Below, in pieces: positions 24,351 to 37,383 of a stretch of 64,000 bases of DNA. This DNA comes from Carallia brachiata (Eukaryota > Streptophyta > Magnoliopsida > Malpighiales > Rhizophoraceae): assembly GCA_021464245.1 (NCBI GenBank), contig JADCRB010000118.1:4032056-4096055 (forward strand), written 5' to 3'. A program made the position numbers and the translations under genes. Position 1 is the first letter of the stretch. Each line of letters starts with the position of its first letter. Below the pieces are notes generated by a model that saw only the letters and a list, made by a program, of their open reading frames with translations, did no database searches and had not been told where the DNA came from.

Positions 24351-24847
24351 CTAGTTCTATTTATTTTTATAAGTGTTAATAGAAATAAATTTTTATTCGT
24401 GTAACTACATAAATCATATAATTCTCTCATTTTTTTAAAAATTCTGAAGCTCAAATTTTGACTATGAGACAACTAAATTAGCTGTGCGCGATTTTAACTA
24501 CTAGCATATTCTCTTTAAAAGCATGCATCACGAATACAATTGCGCGTAACTTATTTAGCGAATAGACCCTTTACACGTAAAACAAGAGAGACAATTTATC
24601 AAAGAAGTAATGAATATGATATAAGTTACTCTACAACATAGTTTTAAAAATCTAGATAAATCCGGTGGTCGGATTGCTGAATCAATAACTTGAAGTTTAA
24701 ATTAATTCAGTTTTCTAATTTAACTAGACATAAAAGTTATTCAGAGAAAAACGTTCGGCCCTATTGAACTCGTCCAGTAGGGTTAATGCTAAAAATTTCT
24801 TTTTTTTTTCTAAATTTTTATTTAATTATATTATTTTAATATGAATA

Positions 24848-24848
<1 letters not shown>

Positions 24849-24903
<55 letters not shown>
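24849..24903. repeat. compound (TA)n(CA)n microsatellite
   Basis: About 17 TA units run directly into nine CA units. Confidence 0.95.
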
Positions 24904-24909
24904 TACTTA

Positions 24910-26960
24910 AATATTATTTTAATAACATTTTATTTATTTTATACAATATAAGAATATTAATTGTTTTTTAAAAAATAAAATTTGTCTTGTAAGTCTGACT
25001 ATCGAATTAATTGTCCAACCATTAACCCAATGATAGGAACTCCAAATCGGATTAAGACCCAATCCGGGTTTAAAAAATATGCTCTATAAAAGCTTAATGA
25101 AATGTATTCTACAAAAGCTTTAACAACACTAGAAAGACTAATTTAATTTTGGTTTTCTGTCGAATTTGTCACCCTCTAAGCCTCCAGTGATAAGCTAATG
25201 CTGATTCTCGAGGAGCTAAGTGGGGAAACACTACACACAATTAACACCAAATTTATCTTTGAGTTCTACGATCAGAGCACATGATTGGAGTCTCAAATGA
25301 ATTCCTTTACATTTGCATTTATTTAACTTCCGGAACATGGTCTCAACCTTTTGTCCCACTTTTCTTCTTCTATTCTACCGACTAGCTGAATCTTGAGATG
25401 TCAATTGTTAGAACATAAAATATGATTCATTCATGGACTTTACATAACACTTAAAGTTTTTGCGTTGAATACTTTCTTAATATAATATTAAAAATTTTAT
25501 AACCGAGTGATCTTATATTTAAATTACGCTAACTCAACAAGCTTACATGTTAGGGTTAATGAGTTTTCCTCCATGGCTTTGGATGACTAGGTAACAAAGC
25601 ATGAAGAGCAAATCATATGCATGATATTTTTAGCAATTGACATCTCAAAGTTCAATTAATGTTAAAGCTTATAATTAATGCTGGGTTTTTGTTCGCTTGC
25701 ACGCGTTAAAAGTTGCAATTATATGTGACTCTTTTGTGTGATATTAGTACATCACATTTTAACCAAACTCATAATTCCATGCAATTATTCCTTTTGTTTT
25801 GGTCAATTGGAAAAGAAAAAGGAAAAGGGGGGGGGGGAGTGGCAGCATTAATTCTTTCAGTATAAAATACTTCAATAATTTTCTTTTATTTTCATCATTT
25901 TCACACATATATTAACTAAAAAATGTAGCATTCTACAATGTAATCATACAATTTTTCTCATAAATAATAAAACGTAACTAGTCATGCCTTATCCATCCAA
26001 TTGCCATATAATTAATAATTATTTATTCATGCAGAAATTTTCTTGAATAAATGTACGAGATGGAGTCAACTTTTAAGTTATCTTATATATCCCAATATTT
26101 TTATTGTTAACACTTGCATCTACAATCTTTTCGATGAACTAGGTCTACAATTATAAGCTTTTCTATTCATATTTTGCCTTTAATTTATCCGAGCCCAGCC
26201 GCTCCCATTAGCTTTATTCAACAAGTCATTTTGGCTTCCTAAAGTCGGTTAATTTAATACCACCCGAGTTTAATTAGTTAATTGATATATTTCTTTCACT
26301 TATGGTCTATGTTCGAGTCACAGTAGCAACGCTTACGGCGTTTTGACTCTCGAAACCATCTGATTTAGTCGTAAAGTTACGTATCGTTGATTTCAGACTC
26401 AACAATCGTCGTAGTCGACTTAAGAGAGTCACACTCGGTTCCAATGTTACTCAGGAGATGAGTCTTCTCCTACGAGTATAGTTGAATGGATATAAAACAA
26501 ATAAAAATTTAACTCAATTTATAGATATGATAACCGATATATTTGATATGAATCTTTTTTTTTGTGGTCAAAAAAAGTTGGTTAATTTAATCGATTAATT
26601 GTTGTTATAAAAAAAACCATCTTGTACGAAAAGTAAACTCACCATTTAATTTTTGTTGGAAAGGATATAAACTATTGTTTTCAATCCATTTGAAATAAGA
26701 GCAACACAACGTCAATATTGATCAATATAGATTAAGAAGACACAAGTTAATATATATTTTATTTAATTATATTTAATACTTTATTTATTTATTTATTTTT
26801 AAAATTTAATTATTTAACGATTTATATTATTTAAATCTCACTTTAATTTTATTTAATTTACACTCACTAAATATTTTTCTTGAAACAAAACAAAAATAAA
26901 TGTCTGTATGTCACCTTCTTCGTAGACAAGAATTGGGTTGCATAGCACTGATAAATGCGG
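24910..26960. other. intergenic DNA, no gene seen
   Basis: AT-rich sequence with a run of nine G at 25829-25837. Between about 26290 and 26470 composition is more balanced (gttcgagtcac..., ggttccaatgtt), which could be an old retroelement fragment. There are no definable ends. Confidence 0.4.
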
Positions 26961-26969
26961 TCTAAATAG

Positions 26970-27110
26970 TTAGAAAATTTCCTCCACCGTACAAAAGTAT
27001 GAATTTTGAACTTTTGTCGACGTGTTCAATAAGATTAAATATAAGTTTAATGTTGTCGGATTAGTGCTTATTAATGACCCTTGTTGGGTTAATAGGGTGT
27101 GCTCCATCAT
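26970..27110 (-). repeat. dispersed repeat family, copy 2 (inverted)
   Basis: The reverse-strand counterpart of the repeat at 24160-24350, with core similarity between 27075 and 26995 (cactaatccgacaacatt... matching cattaatcctgcaatgtt...). Confidence 0.55.
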
Positions 27111-27199
27111 GAGTTTAGTGTAAAGTGTCCAACCGTATTTATAATATATTCTAAGATAATTTTCTTTAGTAAAACTATAAGATATCATTCCCACCTTTT

Positions 27200-30100
27200 T
27201 ATTTTACGGGAAAAAAAGAGGGCTGGATTGGATTATTTTTTCAATGATTAAATTTCTTTTATCTGCAAATAGGCTCAACAAGTTGATAAAAAAAAAAAAA
27301 AAAAAGAAAGAAATTAAGAAAGCCACTACAGTTTGTTGAGTAGTCCAATACGCGTTTTCATTCAAAAGCCAACAAGTATATACTCCGTATCCATATCCAA
27401 AGCGACTAGCCATTAGGTTCGGGACAGACTGAAGAAGAAAAATAAAATAATTCAACCCCATAAATTTAAAGGAATTAAATTGGAATTGGGAAGTAATGTG
27501 TTGACATTTTTTGTATTTTGGTTCTTGTACTCGAGTTGTTTTGTTGTTTTTCTTAGCATTTTTTGATGTTCGGTTATTTCTTTAGAGTTTATGTTGCTTG
27601 TTAAACTCTACTTCCTGGCCTGCCGTTTTCTTCTTTCGTCAAGATATATGAGCCACGTAGCCTAGAAAACAGATCATCAATATACTGCAAATATAATAAG
27701 ATTTGCGATAATCTTCATACTAATTAATTATGGGAATTTAGAACTTGGGACAAAACTCGAGAGATAAGCCTTCTGAATGCATTGGGGATGTGTATCACTT
27801 CTGTCCGCTTTCCTTTTTTCCATGTTACTATATCCGAAAAGAGAAAAAAATTTTGATGATAATCGTAGAAATATAGTGAATATATAATAATTTAAAATTT
27901 TAAATCATAAAATATATAATATCTCTTTAAACATGTCTAAATAATCTTTATCATGTGAAGCCGGGAAAAACCATCATCGTTGTGCCTTGGTCGTGTTGAC
28001 CAACTCAATGTGTTTATAGGTAGCAACAATGCACTGTGAGGTGCACGAAGGACATGCCGTCCATTCAAAAGATTATACACTTTTTTCTTGAATTTAACGC
28101 TTCATTCACTAGATTATGGTACATTAGTACCTTAATGGGAGGAATATATATACATATTCACAAGACAAGGGACACGAGCGTATGGAAGAACAAAGAAAGG
28201 GCGGTCGTCAAAGAGTCTCTCAACTCCTTTTTGGTGTCCTTGGTTGCGTCAGCTGCGTTTATTGTTGATTTCTGAAACACAAAAAATGGCCTAACCATAG
28301 TAAAGAGATGTTCTTAGGGACATCCAATCGACTGCGTAAAGTATTTATTAATTTTATTTTTTTATTTTAGTGAGTAAAATTAATTTATAATTTAATATTA
28401 TTTAAAAATTATTTTAAATTATTTTATTTAAGTAAATCTCGCTTATTATATGGTGTAAAATTATAAATAAACTATACTCACTTCAAAAAGAGAGTTAAAA
28501 TAAAAATTCCAACTACATAACTATGAACACAAAAAATACAACCATAAAATTACTTAAAAGATTCATGTTATAAGAGTTTGATTAATTTTATATTGATCGT
28601 CCACTTAGCATAACTTTTTTTTTTATTCGAGCTCAAAACCGAAGAATATGAGCACTACGTTTCCCCATTGTGACCCCGCAACTCATTTACATTCTTTCAC
28701 CAAGCATTTGGACCCCTCTCTCAATATCTTTTGACAATCTAAAATAATTGCTGTTTAGATATTGCTACCCCACATGATTTAGAAATTGAAACTATCAGCC
28801 GCAAACCAACTTAATTATTGGTCGCCATAAAGGAAAATGACTGGATGTTTAATTAAAATACCGATTTTTATATAATACAAGAGATGAAGATGTATTCGGT
28901 ATTTTTATTTATTTTGTTGTGAGTATAACTCATTTACAATTTTATACCACTCAAATTTTCTTTTGATTTTTAATTTTTGTTTCAAGTAGATGTCGTATAA
29001 AATTATAAATAAGTTATATTTATTAGAGAATGTAAGTGAAATTAAAAATCTCTTGAACCCGACTGCACCCATTAATTCTTTTCTGCTAATAACATTGGCC
29101 ATTCTGGTTAAAGTTACCAAAATCCGCATTTTAATAAGTTTATTTGACATTTCTATATGTCTTACTTAACGAGAGTTGCATACACTAAAACACACCTCCC
29201 ATCACTGGAAAGGAGAGCTACATTAGCTTGACTTCTATTCACGGTCGATATCCCACTAAGTTGATCAACAAACCTATCCCCAAGAAACTTTTGGTCTTTG
29301 GCTAATGCGTGATTAATGCAATAATTCTGCCTTTTTTTTTTCATCGAAAAAAAAAGTATATTGCTCTTCATCACACCTTCAAGCCAAAGTTAGAGGTTAC
29401 CGTTAACATTTTCATTCAATATCTCATATAAAAAGAACTAATAACTCAAGTACTAATAGATTTAACTGTGGCTCCCTCACAGTCCACCTAACGGTTGTTA
29501 AATCTGAGTTTTATAACTGACCGTCATTAAATCCTCAAGCTTACATTAGAGGAAGGACACCCAGCACACTTAAATCAAAAAGAGATTATATAACATAAAA
29601 ATTTAAATTTGATTTAATTATATAAAATACACGTCGAATCACTGTCTAAAGTATTATTTTGGGTTGACAATGCAATAATTCTGCCAGTCACCCATAGGCC
29701 TACAATTGTCACTTGAAAACAAAAGTGGTATGTCTTAAATTTGCTTCGTTTTTTTTTCCTGAATGATAAAAAAGGAAAATTTATTTCATCTCATTTATAG
29801 TTCAATGTTCATGCAATTCCAGCACAACATACCAAAAAGGAATACCGATGATAAAAAAAACTCTTACATGAACCTGATCTTTACTAGTGACCCTATCTCA
29901 ATTTTTGAATAGAGGGTCCTCTTTAATAATAAGATTGAATAAGAATATTAATGAGTGATTTTTAACTTTAATTTATATGTGCGATATTCGAATGTATATA
30001 TATATTCTAAAAAAAATGTCCACCATCAATCAGATTTATATAAGAATCACTCCTCTGTCAAGGTATGGTGGGAAGATAAATATCATGCAGATATGTTTCC

Positions 30101-30800
30101 AATCATAGCCATTTGGTTAAAAAAAAAAAACCAAAGCCAGTAGTGGAAATGGGCATCTAAAGGCAATGGGGCTCATTTAGATTCTATAGGATTGGCCAAC
30201 CTTACCCAAAAAAAGGAGAAAAAACCAACCAAGGTTTCCAGAATGTTTAGGCATCCAAAGAAAGAACAATCCAAGTTAACAATTTCGGAAAAGACAAGGC
30301 AAAAAATTGAACACAAGCCAAGCCAAAAACTTTATATTTTCCAACAAAAATTTACCTGTACTTTCCTCTTTAACTCAGTTAAATGCCTTGGGACAGAACA
30401 GAGAGACCAGCAACCAATCTAAGGAAGCCTACGTGTCAGCGGCACATACATCTTTAAGAGCTGCGAGGAAAATAGACATCATTATCTTCTTTGTACCCAA
30501 TATCCCCCATTTCTCTATGATTACGTCAGTCGGTTATCACTTGGTCAATTGCCCTTATTTTTAGGACACATTTGATAAACAGTAAAATTTTATAAATTTG
30601 CACAAGTCTAAATGCGGCAAGTATACATTTATTTATTTAGATTATTAAATATTAAAAAATATATTAAATTTAAATTAAAAATAAATAAATAATTTAATTA
30701 TTAAATTAATTATATATTTTTTTAATATATTTTATTAAACATATTTTAATAATTTTATTGTTATAAATATATATTTTCTTTCTATTTTCTTCTGGAAAAA
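27200..30800. other. intergenic DNA, dispersed AT-rich repeats, no gene seen
   Basis: No gene is supported in 3.6 kb. A motif like gtgtaaaattataaataaactatactcac at about 28451-28482 recurs in variant form near 29000 and inverted near 28921-28950, marking relics of one AT-rich repeat family. The end of the block is the distal promoter of the Pumilio gene. Confidence 0.4.
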
Positions 30801-30828
30801 AAACCATCCCTAAATGGGTTTTTACCAT

Positions 30829-30928
30829 CATTGTCTCCAACTGTATTTACTCTCTCTCCCTGGTTAAATTTGGATAAAATATCCCTAAATCATTGTCTCC
30901 AACTGCATTTACTCTCTCTCCCTGGTTA
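30829..30928 (+). repeat. tandem duplication in the Pumilio promoter/leader
   Basis: A 38-nt segment (cattgtctccaactgtattt...ccctggtta) at 30829-30866 recurs at 30891-30928 with one substitution, a 62-nt period. Each copy contains a CT-rich tract. It lies about 550-640 nt upstream of the Pumilio start codon. Confidence 0.85.
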
Positions 30929-31470
30929 CTTATGGAGCAAAACCCTAATAAGGGTTCTTGCAAAAGCCAATCGCCGCCAGATTGATCTCAGCCGTCGAAA
31001 CTAGCCCCCATCTCTATTTGCTCTTTTAAACAGCTTACCCTCTTACACTGCTTGTCCAAAGAAACTTTCTTGCACCACTTGTGTTGTTGTTCTTGTTGTG
31101 TTTTTACTGATGATGTTACATGGAAACATGGTCCACTTGAGTTTTCTGTACTTCTCCTGGGAGTCGGTTGTCGGAAAGAATCGCTTATCTTTCCAGTATT
31201 GTTTTTATGCTTCATAATCGAGGGTTTTGTGGTCTAAGCTTAACCATTTTGAGCTTTTTGTCAATTGGGTTTTCAAAGTTTTGATCTTTTGTAGTTAAGG
31301 TTACCATCCGGAACTGTAAATATGGGTCTGAGGCTTTTAGACGTTCAAAACGTAGAAAGTTTTGATTTTTATGATCATATGTGTTTTAGGGGTATGATAT
31401 TTCTCGATGTTAGTTATTGATCATTCGTTGAGTTGTCATAGCGAGTGATGATCAAAACGGGGTGTTGAAA

Positions 31471-34400
31471 ATGTTATCTGAATTGGGAAGAAGGCGATGA
31501 TAGGAGCAAACGATCCATCGTTTGGTGAGGATTTAGAGAAGGAAATAGGTTTATTGTTATGTGAGCAGCGTAGGCAAGAGGCTGATGATCGCGAAAAAGA
31601 GCTTAATTTGTGTAGAAGTGGGTCTGCACCTCCAACAGTAGAGGGTTCATTGAGTGCAGTGGGGGGCTTGTTGGTTGGCGGAGCCGGTGGTGGTGCCCCC
31701 CTTCCTGAGTTTGCTGGTGGAAAAAATGGAAACGGATTTCTGACTGATGAGGAGCTGAGGTCTGATCCGGCTTATTTGTCATACTATTACTCTAATGTGA
31801 AATTGAACCCTAGGCTTCCCCCTCCCTTGCTATCAAGGGAAGATTGGAGGTTTGCACAAAGATTGAAGGGTGGGAATTCAGTTCTAGGTGGGATTGGGGA
31901 CCGGAGGAAAGTGAATACAGTTGACAATGGAAGCGGGAGGTCCTTGTTTTCAATGCCACCGGGGTTTGATTCAAAGAAGCATGAAAGTGGGGTTGAATCA
32001 GAGAAAGTGCAGGGATCAACGGAATGGGGTGGTGATGGGCTGATAGGTCTACCTGGATTAGGACTTGGAAACAAACAGAAGAGTCTCGCGGAAATCTTTC
32101 AGGTGGCTGACTTGTATCATTATGCTTCAATCCAGTGATATTCTTATTTGTTGTCGAAATTTCTGCTTTGTTGTGGTATCTGCTTTATTTCTCTGTGATT
32201 TAACGGAAAATTATTTGTTTTTCTTGAATTGTCTTTACTCTTTGTTGCATTACGCTTATTTGTATTGCATATCCTTGGAGAAATTTCAGTTATAAACATA
32301 GAAAATTTAGCTATTTGACACGTGTGTAAGAAGTAATGCAAGTGGTTTTCTTCCTATCAGTTACTACTGATGTTTGTGATGTCAACTATTAGTTGGTAAT
32401 TTGATTATGTGATTGCGTGTTTCATTATTCACAGCATTTGGTTGTGATTGATAGTCTATCCATAGTAGAGATCTAGGGTGTCTGCTGCATAAAATTTGCT
32501 TATCCAGTGGTGACAATTAGTTACTTATAATCTCTTATGCTTTATGGTGGCTTTATGAAATTTGCTTTGTGGGTTCAGGTTATCAGGTGTCGCTAGTTTG
32601 TCACATTGGGTAGTTAGTTCTGTTCTTATTAGCTATTCCTTTGTTTTCTTTTCTGGACAATTAGTGTGGTGTTATTATTGGTGAGTGTTCCTTATTGGTC
32701 ACACAAATTTGAAGTACATGGCCAATGGTCTCAAGTGTTGCCTTTTTTATTATCTATTTGGTTAATTTTCTTGGAATGGAGCCTTTTCTCTGATTAACTT
32801 TAGCTTCACGCATAATTAGGAGGCGTCATCCTTTACATGGAATGCTTAGTGCATTTGGTTGTGCAATTTTGTCCTGTTTTTATTGAGTTTTCACCTAAAC
32901 TGTGTGCCAAACTTCACCTCTTTTAAAATAATCTTCAGGTGAGTTCTTTCTAAAATAGTGACCCCACTGCATATTGCCGCAACAATGTTTCTTTGAGTGA
33001 TTGTGCTCTTCTTGATTAGTTTAAGCTGTGTGCTGGCCTGCTTCTTGTTGACCTTTCGTGTGCAGGCTACTTGCACATCTCTGGATTGGTTGAAGGGATA
33101 TTGGTTGAGCTTTATTTGTCTTGTGAACTGCTACACTGTTGTTGATTCTATAATTTTAAATCTATCTGTGCAGGATGACTATGGCTGTTCAATTACTGCA
33201 AAAGGGCATCCTTCACGCCCAGCTAGCCGCAATGCATTTAATGAAAATATTGAAACTATTGGTCCAGGTGAAGCTGAGCTAGATCAACTGCGCCGTGAAT
33301 CATCATCTGCAGATCCTTTGCGGATTGGTACAAATGGTCAGGGCTCCTCTGCTGTCCATAATACTGGTCAATCTTCTTCCCTGTCTTATGCTGCTGCTCT
33401 GGGTGCTTCCTTGTCTAGAAGTACCACTCCCGATCCGCAACTTGTTGCAAGGGCTCCTAGTCCTTGCCCTACACCAATTGGACAAGGGAGGGTTAGCACA
33501 TCTGAGAAGAGATCTATTACTGGTTCAAACTCATTTAATGGTGTCCCATCCCATATCGGTGAGTCCCCGGACTTGGTGGCTGCTTTATCTGGAATGAACT
33601 TGTCAACAAATGGCATCACTGATGAAGAAAACAATATGCCATCAGAGGTTGAGCCAGATGTGGATAATCACCAGAGTTACCTATTTGGTCCTCAAGGTGG
33701 TAATAATGTTTCGAAGCAAAATTCATACTTAACAAAATCTGAATCTGGGAATTTTCATATGCCCTCTGCTCGTCAATCTGCGAAGATTGACTCTGATTTG
33801 GGTCAGACAAATGGTAGTGGGTCAGGCCTGAACAGCCCATCCCTGTTGGCAGACAGGCACGCTGAATTGCACAAATCTGCTGTTTCTTCTGGTAATTCTT
33901 ACTTGAGAGGATCACCTACCTCCACTCTTAAGAGTGGAGCTGGCTTCTCTGCTCAGTATCAGCATCTAGATGCTATGAATTCGTCGCTTCCAAATTATGG
34001 CTTAAGTGGATATTCCATGAACCCAACATTGGCTTCCATGATGGCCAGCCAGCTTGGGACTGGTAATTTGCCACCACTATTTGAAAATGCTGCAGCAGCA
34101 TCAGCTATGGTTGCTTCCGGCATGGACTCAAGAGTGCTTGGGGGAAATTTGGGGTCAGGAGCTAATCTAACAGCGTCTGCAGCTGAATCACGTAATGTCG
34201 GGAGAGTGGGTAACCCAATGCATGGGAGTGCCCTTCAGGGACCATTTGTTGATCCAATATATCTTCAGTACTTGAGGACATCCGAGTATGGTGCTCAGCT
34301 AGCAGCTCTCAACGATCCTTCAGTGGACAGGAACTACTTAGGTAACTCATACATGAATTTACTTGAGCTTCAGAAAGCTTATGTTGGAGCTTTATTGTCT

Positions 34401-37383
34401 CCTCAGAAATCTCAATATGGAGTTCCATTGGCCAGTAAATCTGGTGGTTCCAATCATCATGGGTATTATGGGAATCCTGCTTTTGGTGTTGGGGTGTCAT
34501 ATCCAGGGAGTCCCCTGGCAAGTCCTGTTATTCCAAACTCCCCTGTAGGACCTGGCAGTCCCATAAGACACAATGAACTAAATATGCGTTTTCCCTCTGG
34601 GGTTAGGAACTTAACTGGGGGCATTATGGGTCCCTGGCACTTGGATGCTGGTAGTATGAGTGAAAGCTTTGCATCATCCCTCCTGGAAGAGTTTAAGAGC
34701 AATAAAACTAAATGTTTGGAACTTTCAGAAATTGCTGGTCATGTTGTTGAATTCAGGTACATACTGCTTAAAACTATTTTGATCTAAGTAAATCTTTCAC
34801 AATGATCAGTTAACATACACTAGTTGATGTCCTATAAGCAGTGCAGATCAGTATGGTAGTCGATTCATTCAACAAAAACTCGAGACAGCAACAATGGATG
34901 AGAAGAATATGGTTTATCAGGAAATCATGCCTCAAGCTCTAGATTTGATGACTGACGTATTTGGTAATTATGTAATTCAGAAGGTATTCGACATCCATAC
35001 TAGTGAGATACACATTTACTTTTCTGTAGGTTTTATTGTACTTACAAATGCAAGATCTGTATTTGAATACAGTTTTTTGAGCATGGACTTCCCTCACAGC
35101 GAAGAGAACTGGCTGGCAAACTTTTTGGCCATGTTTTGACCCTTAGCCTTCAAATGTATGGTTGTCGAGTGATCCAGAAGGTATTTTTGGCTTTTCCATA
35201 TCTAGATCTTTAAGCATGGAAGGCCGGGCACATGAAAATGTTGTGCAATTGTACATATGGTTTATGTAAGAAAACCACCCCATTGGGCTGATGGACTCTG
35301 GTCACACAAGTGATGCCTTCTGCATCCAAAATCTTGTACCAACAGTACTGCCCACTATGAAGATGGTTATGCCATCTCTGTTAGTTGAGTGCGTTGCTAT
35401 TCTGTGAGGTTGGCTAGCATGATGTGGCTTTAGAGCAATGCCTCATTTGCATGCTTACTGAACTACGTGTTCCTAGTCAAGATTTTGGTATTAAGTATTA
35501 ACTTCCCGTTCAAATTGCGCAGGCCATTGAGGTTGTTGACCTGGACCAGAAGATTAAAATGGTTGAAGAGCTTGATGGTCATGTCATGCGGTGTGTGCGT
35601 GACCAAAATGGAAACCATGTCATCCAAAAAGTGTATTGAGTGTGTTCCCGAAGAAAATATTCAGTTTATTGTCTCAACGTTCTTTGATCAGGTTGTGACT
35701 CTTTCCACCCATCCATACGGTTGCCGTGTGATTCAGGTTAGAATATCTCTTTTGCTTATTTCACTACTGAGGACCTCTGTGGTAGAAAATTGATATAAAT
35801 GGCCTTTTTCCTTTGTTGCAGAGGATACTGGAACACTGCAAGGACCCGAAAACACAGAGTAAAGTCATGGATGAGATTCTAGGCGCTGTTAGCATGTTGG
35901 CACAAGATCAGTATGGAAATTATGTTGTTCAGGTTAGCAATGTTTTGGTAGAATTTTTTACTTTGTGATCATATATGCTACTGCTGTTGTTATCGTAGTG
36001 GCATAAAAAATTGATTGCTATGGGCTTATTGGGATGGGGCCTTTCAAGTCCTTAATTTATATAGAGAAGGATTCAGTGTTAATATCTCCTGGGCCCCTGG
36101 CATCTGCGATACGGTGAAATGAGATTGATGTGACTTATTGGGTTGCAGCCTTTCTTTCCTGTTTTCATGAAATCACAGTCCAAATTTGGACGCTTAGGTT
36201 TAAAGATCTTTTTCCCACGACTTAAAACCGTGACTTCCAAATGACAGTGGAATATCTTTATCTTTACACTAAGGCCTGCCCTTCGCTTCCCTTTCTGCCC
36301 TACTTCCTTTTCTTTTTCAGGACAGTGCTGAGACTCTCTGTTTTTTTATTCATTCGAGATGGTTCAATCAATGGATCTGCACTTTCTTGCAATTAAGTAC
36401 ATTGATGTTCTTTAGAATATAAGTCACAGCATATATTGTCTTCCTCTGGCAAAATGAGTTGTTTGAACTAGAATTTCTGAAGCAGATGATTTCAATACAT
36501 TGAAGTGATTAGATATGAACATTTACTTGCATTCTGTACATTATACATGTCAATATGTGCTATAACACTTACCTCCGAGCTGCAGAGCACATGCATCTCT
36601 CTCTCTTTTTCTCTCTCTCTGGGTGTTTATTTGCATCCCTGCTATGAAACTGTAAATTGGGCCTATTCTGTTATATAACCGGTCTTCTTTATCTCTGTTA
36701 TCTTTGTGTTAACAGCATGTACTAGAGCATGGAAAACCTCATGAACGTTCTGCTATTATCAAAGAGTTAGCTGGAAAGATAGTCCAGATGAGTCAGCAAA
36801 AGTTTGCCTCTAATGTTGTGGAGAAGTGTTTAACTTTTGGTGGACCTACGGAACGCCAGTTACTGGTGAATGAGATGCTTGGTACTACTGATGAGAACGA
36901 GCCTCTTCAGGTTTATAACTGTCTTTACCTTTTTACGAAGTTTGAACAAAATGAGCCATTGTTCAACATATATCCTATGAGGCTACAAACGAATATATGG
37001 GTTGTGGGTAACATATGAAATAATGGTTGCATACATTCAACGTGTTTTGCTGTTTTCCTTTTCCATTTTAGGCAATGATGAAAGATCAGTTTGCAAATTA
37101 TGTTGTACAAAAAATGCTGGAAACTTGTGATGACCAACAACGCGAGCTGATCCTCACCCGAATAAAAGTTCATCTAAATGCATTGAAGAAGTACACCTAT
37201 GGAAAGCATATTGTTGCTCGTGTAGAAAAACTCGTTGCTGCTGGGGGTACTTGTCCTTTCTTGTTTATAGTTTCTCATAAATTTATGACTATGGTTTGGT
37301 GTTTTCAAAACTAAAATGACCATAACACAGTTAAATTGCTTGCAGAAAGGAGAATCGCTGCACAGTCTCTGCACCCTGCATAG
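31471..37383 (+). CDS. APUM2: Pumilio RNA-binding protein, APUM1/2-type (two apparent indels)
   Basis: Coding exons: 31471-32102, 33174-34756, 34842-34983, 35073-35180, 35523-35736, 35822-35932, 36716-36910, 37072-37246 and 37346-37383, about 1065 residues. Pumilio proteins bind mRNA 3' UTRs and repress or destabilise them. The N-terminal 700 residues are low-complexity with the clade's conserved blocks ([38 protein letters not shown]). Eight PUF repeats follow with recognition residues S-R-Q, N-Y-Q, C-R-Q, N-H-Q, C-R-Q, N-Y-Q, S-N-E and N-Y-Q, the full code for UGUAUAUA. There are two breaks. The conserved MLSELGRRP start at 31471 is one frame off from MIGANDPSF at 31497, repaired by one missing base near 31494. 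In exon 5 the run of five A at 35626-35630 has one A too many, giving a stop inside repeat 4. If the first break is real, translation could still start at 31497. Confidence 0.92.

Noticed and set aside
32997..33173. Upstream extension of the Pumilio exon 2 reading frame with a signal-peptide-like start
   Set aside because: This is intron 1. The exon begins at 33174 after a TGTGCAG acceptor, in phase with exon 1.
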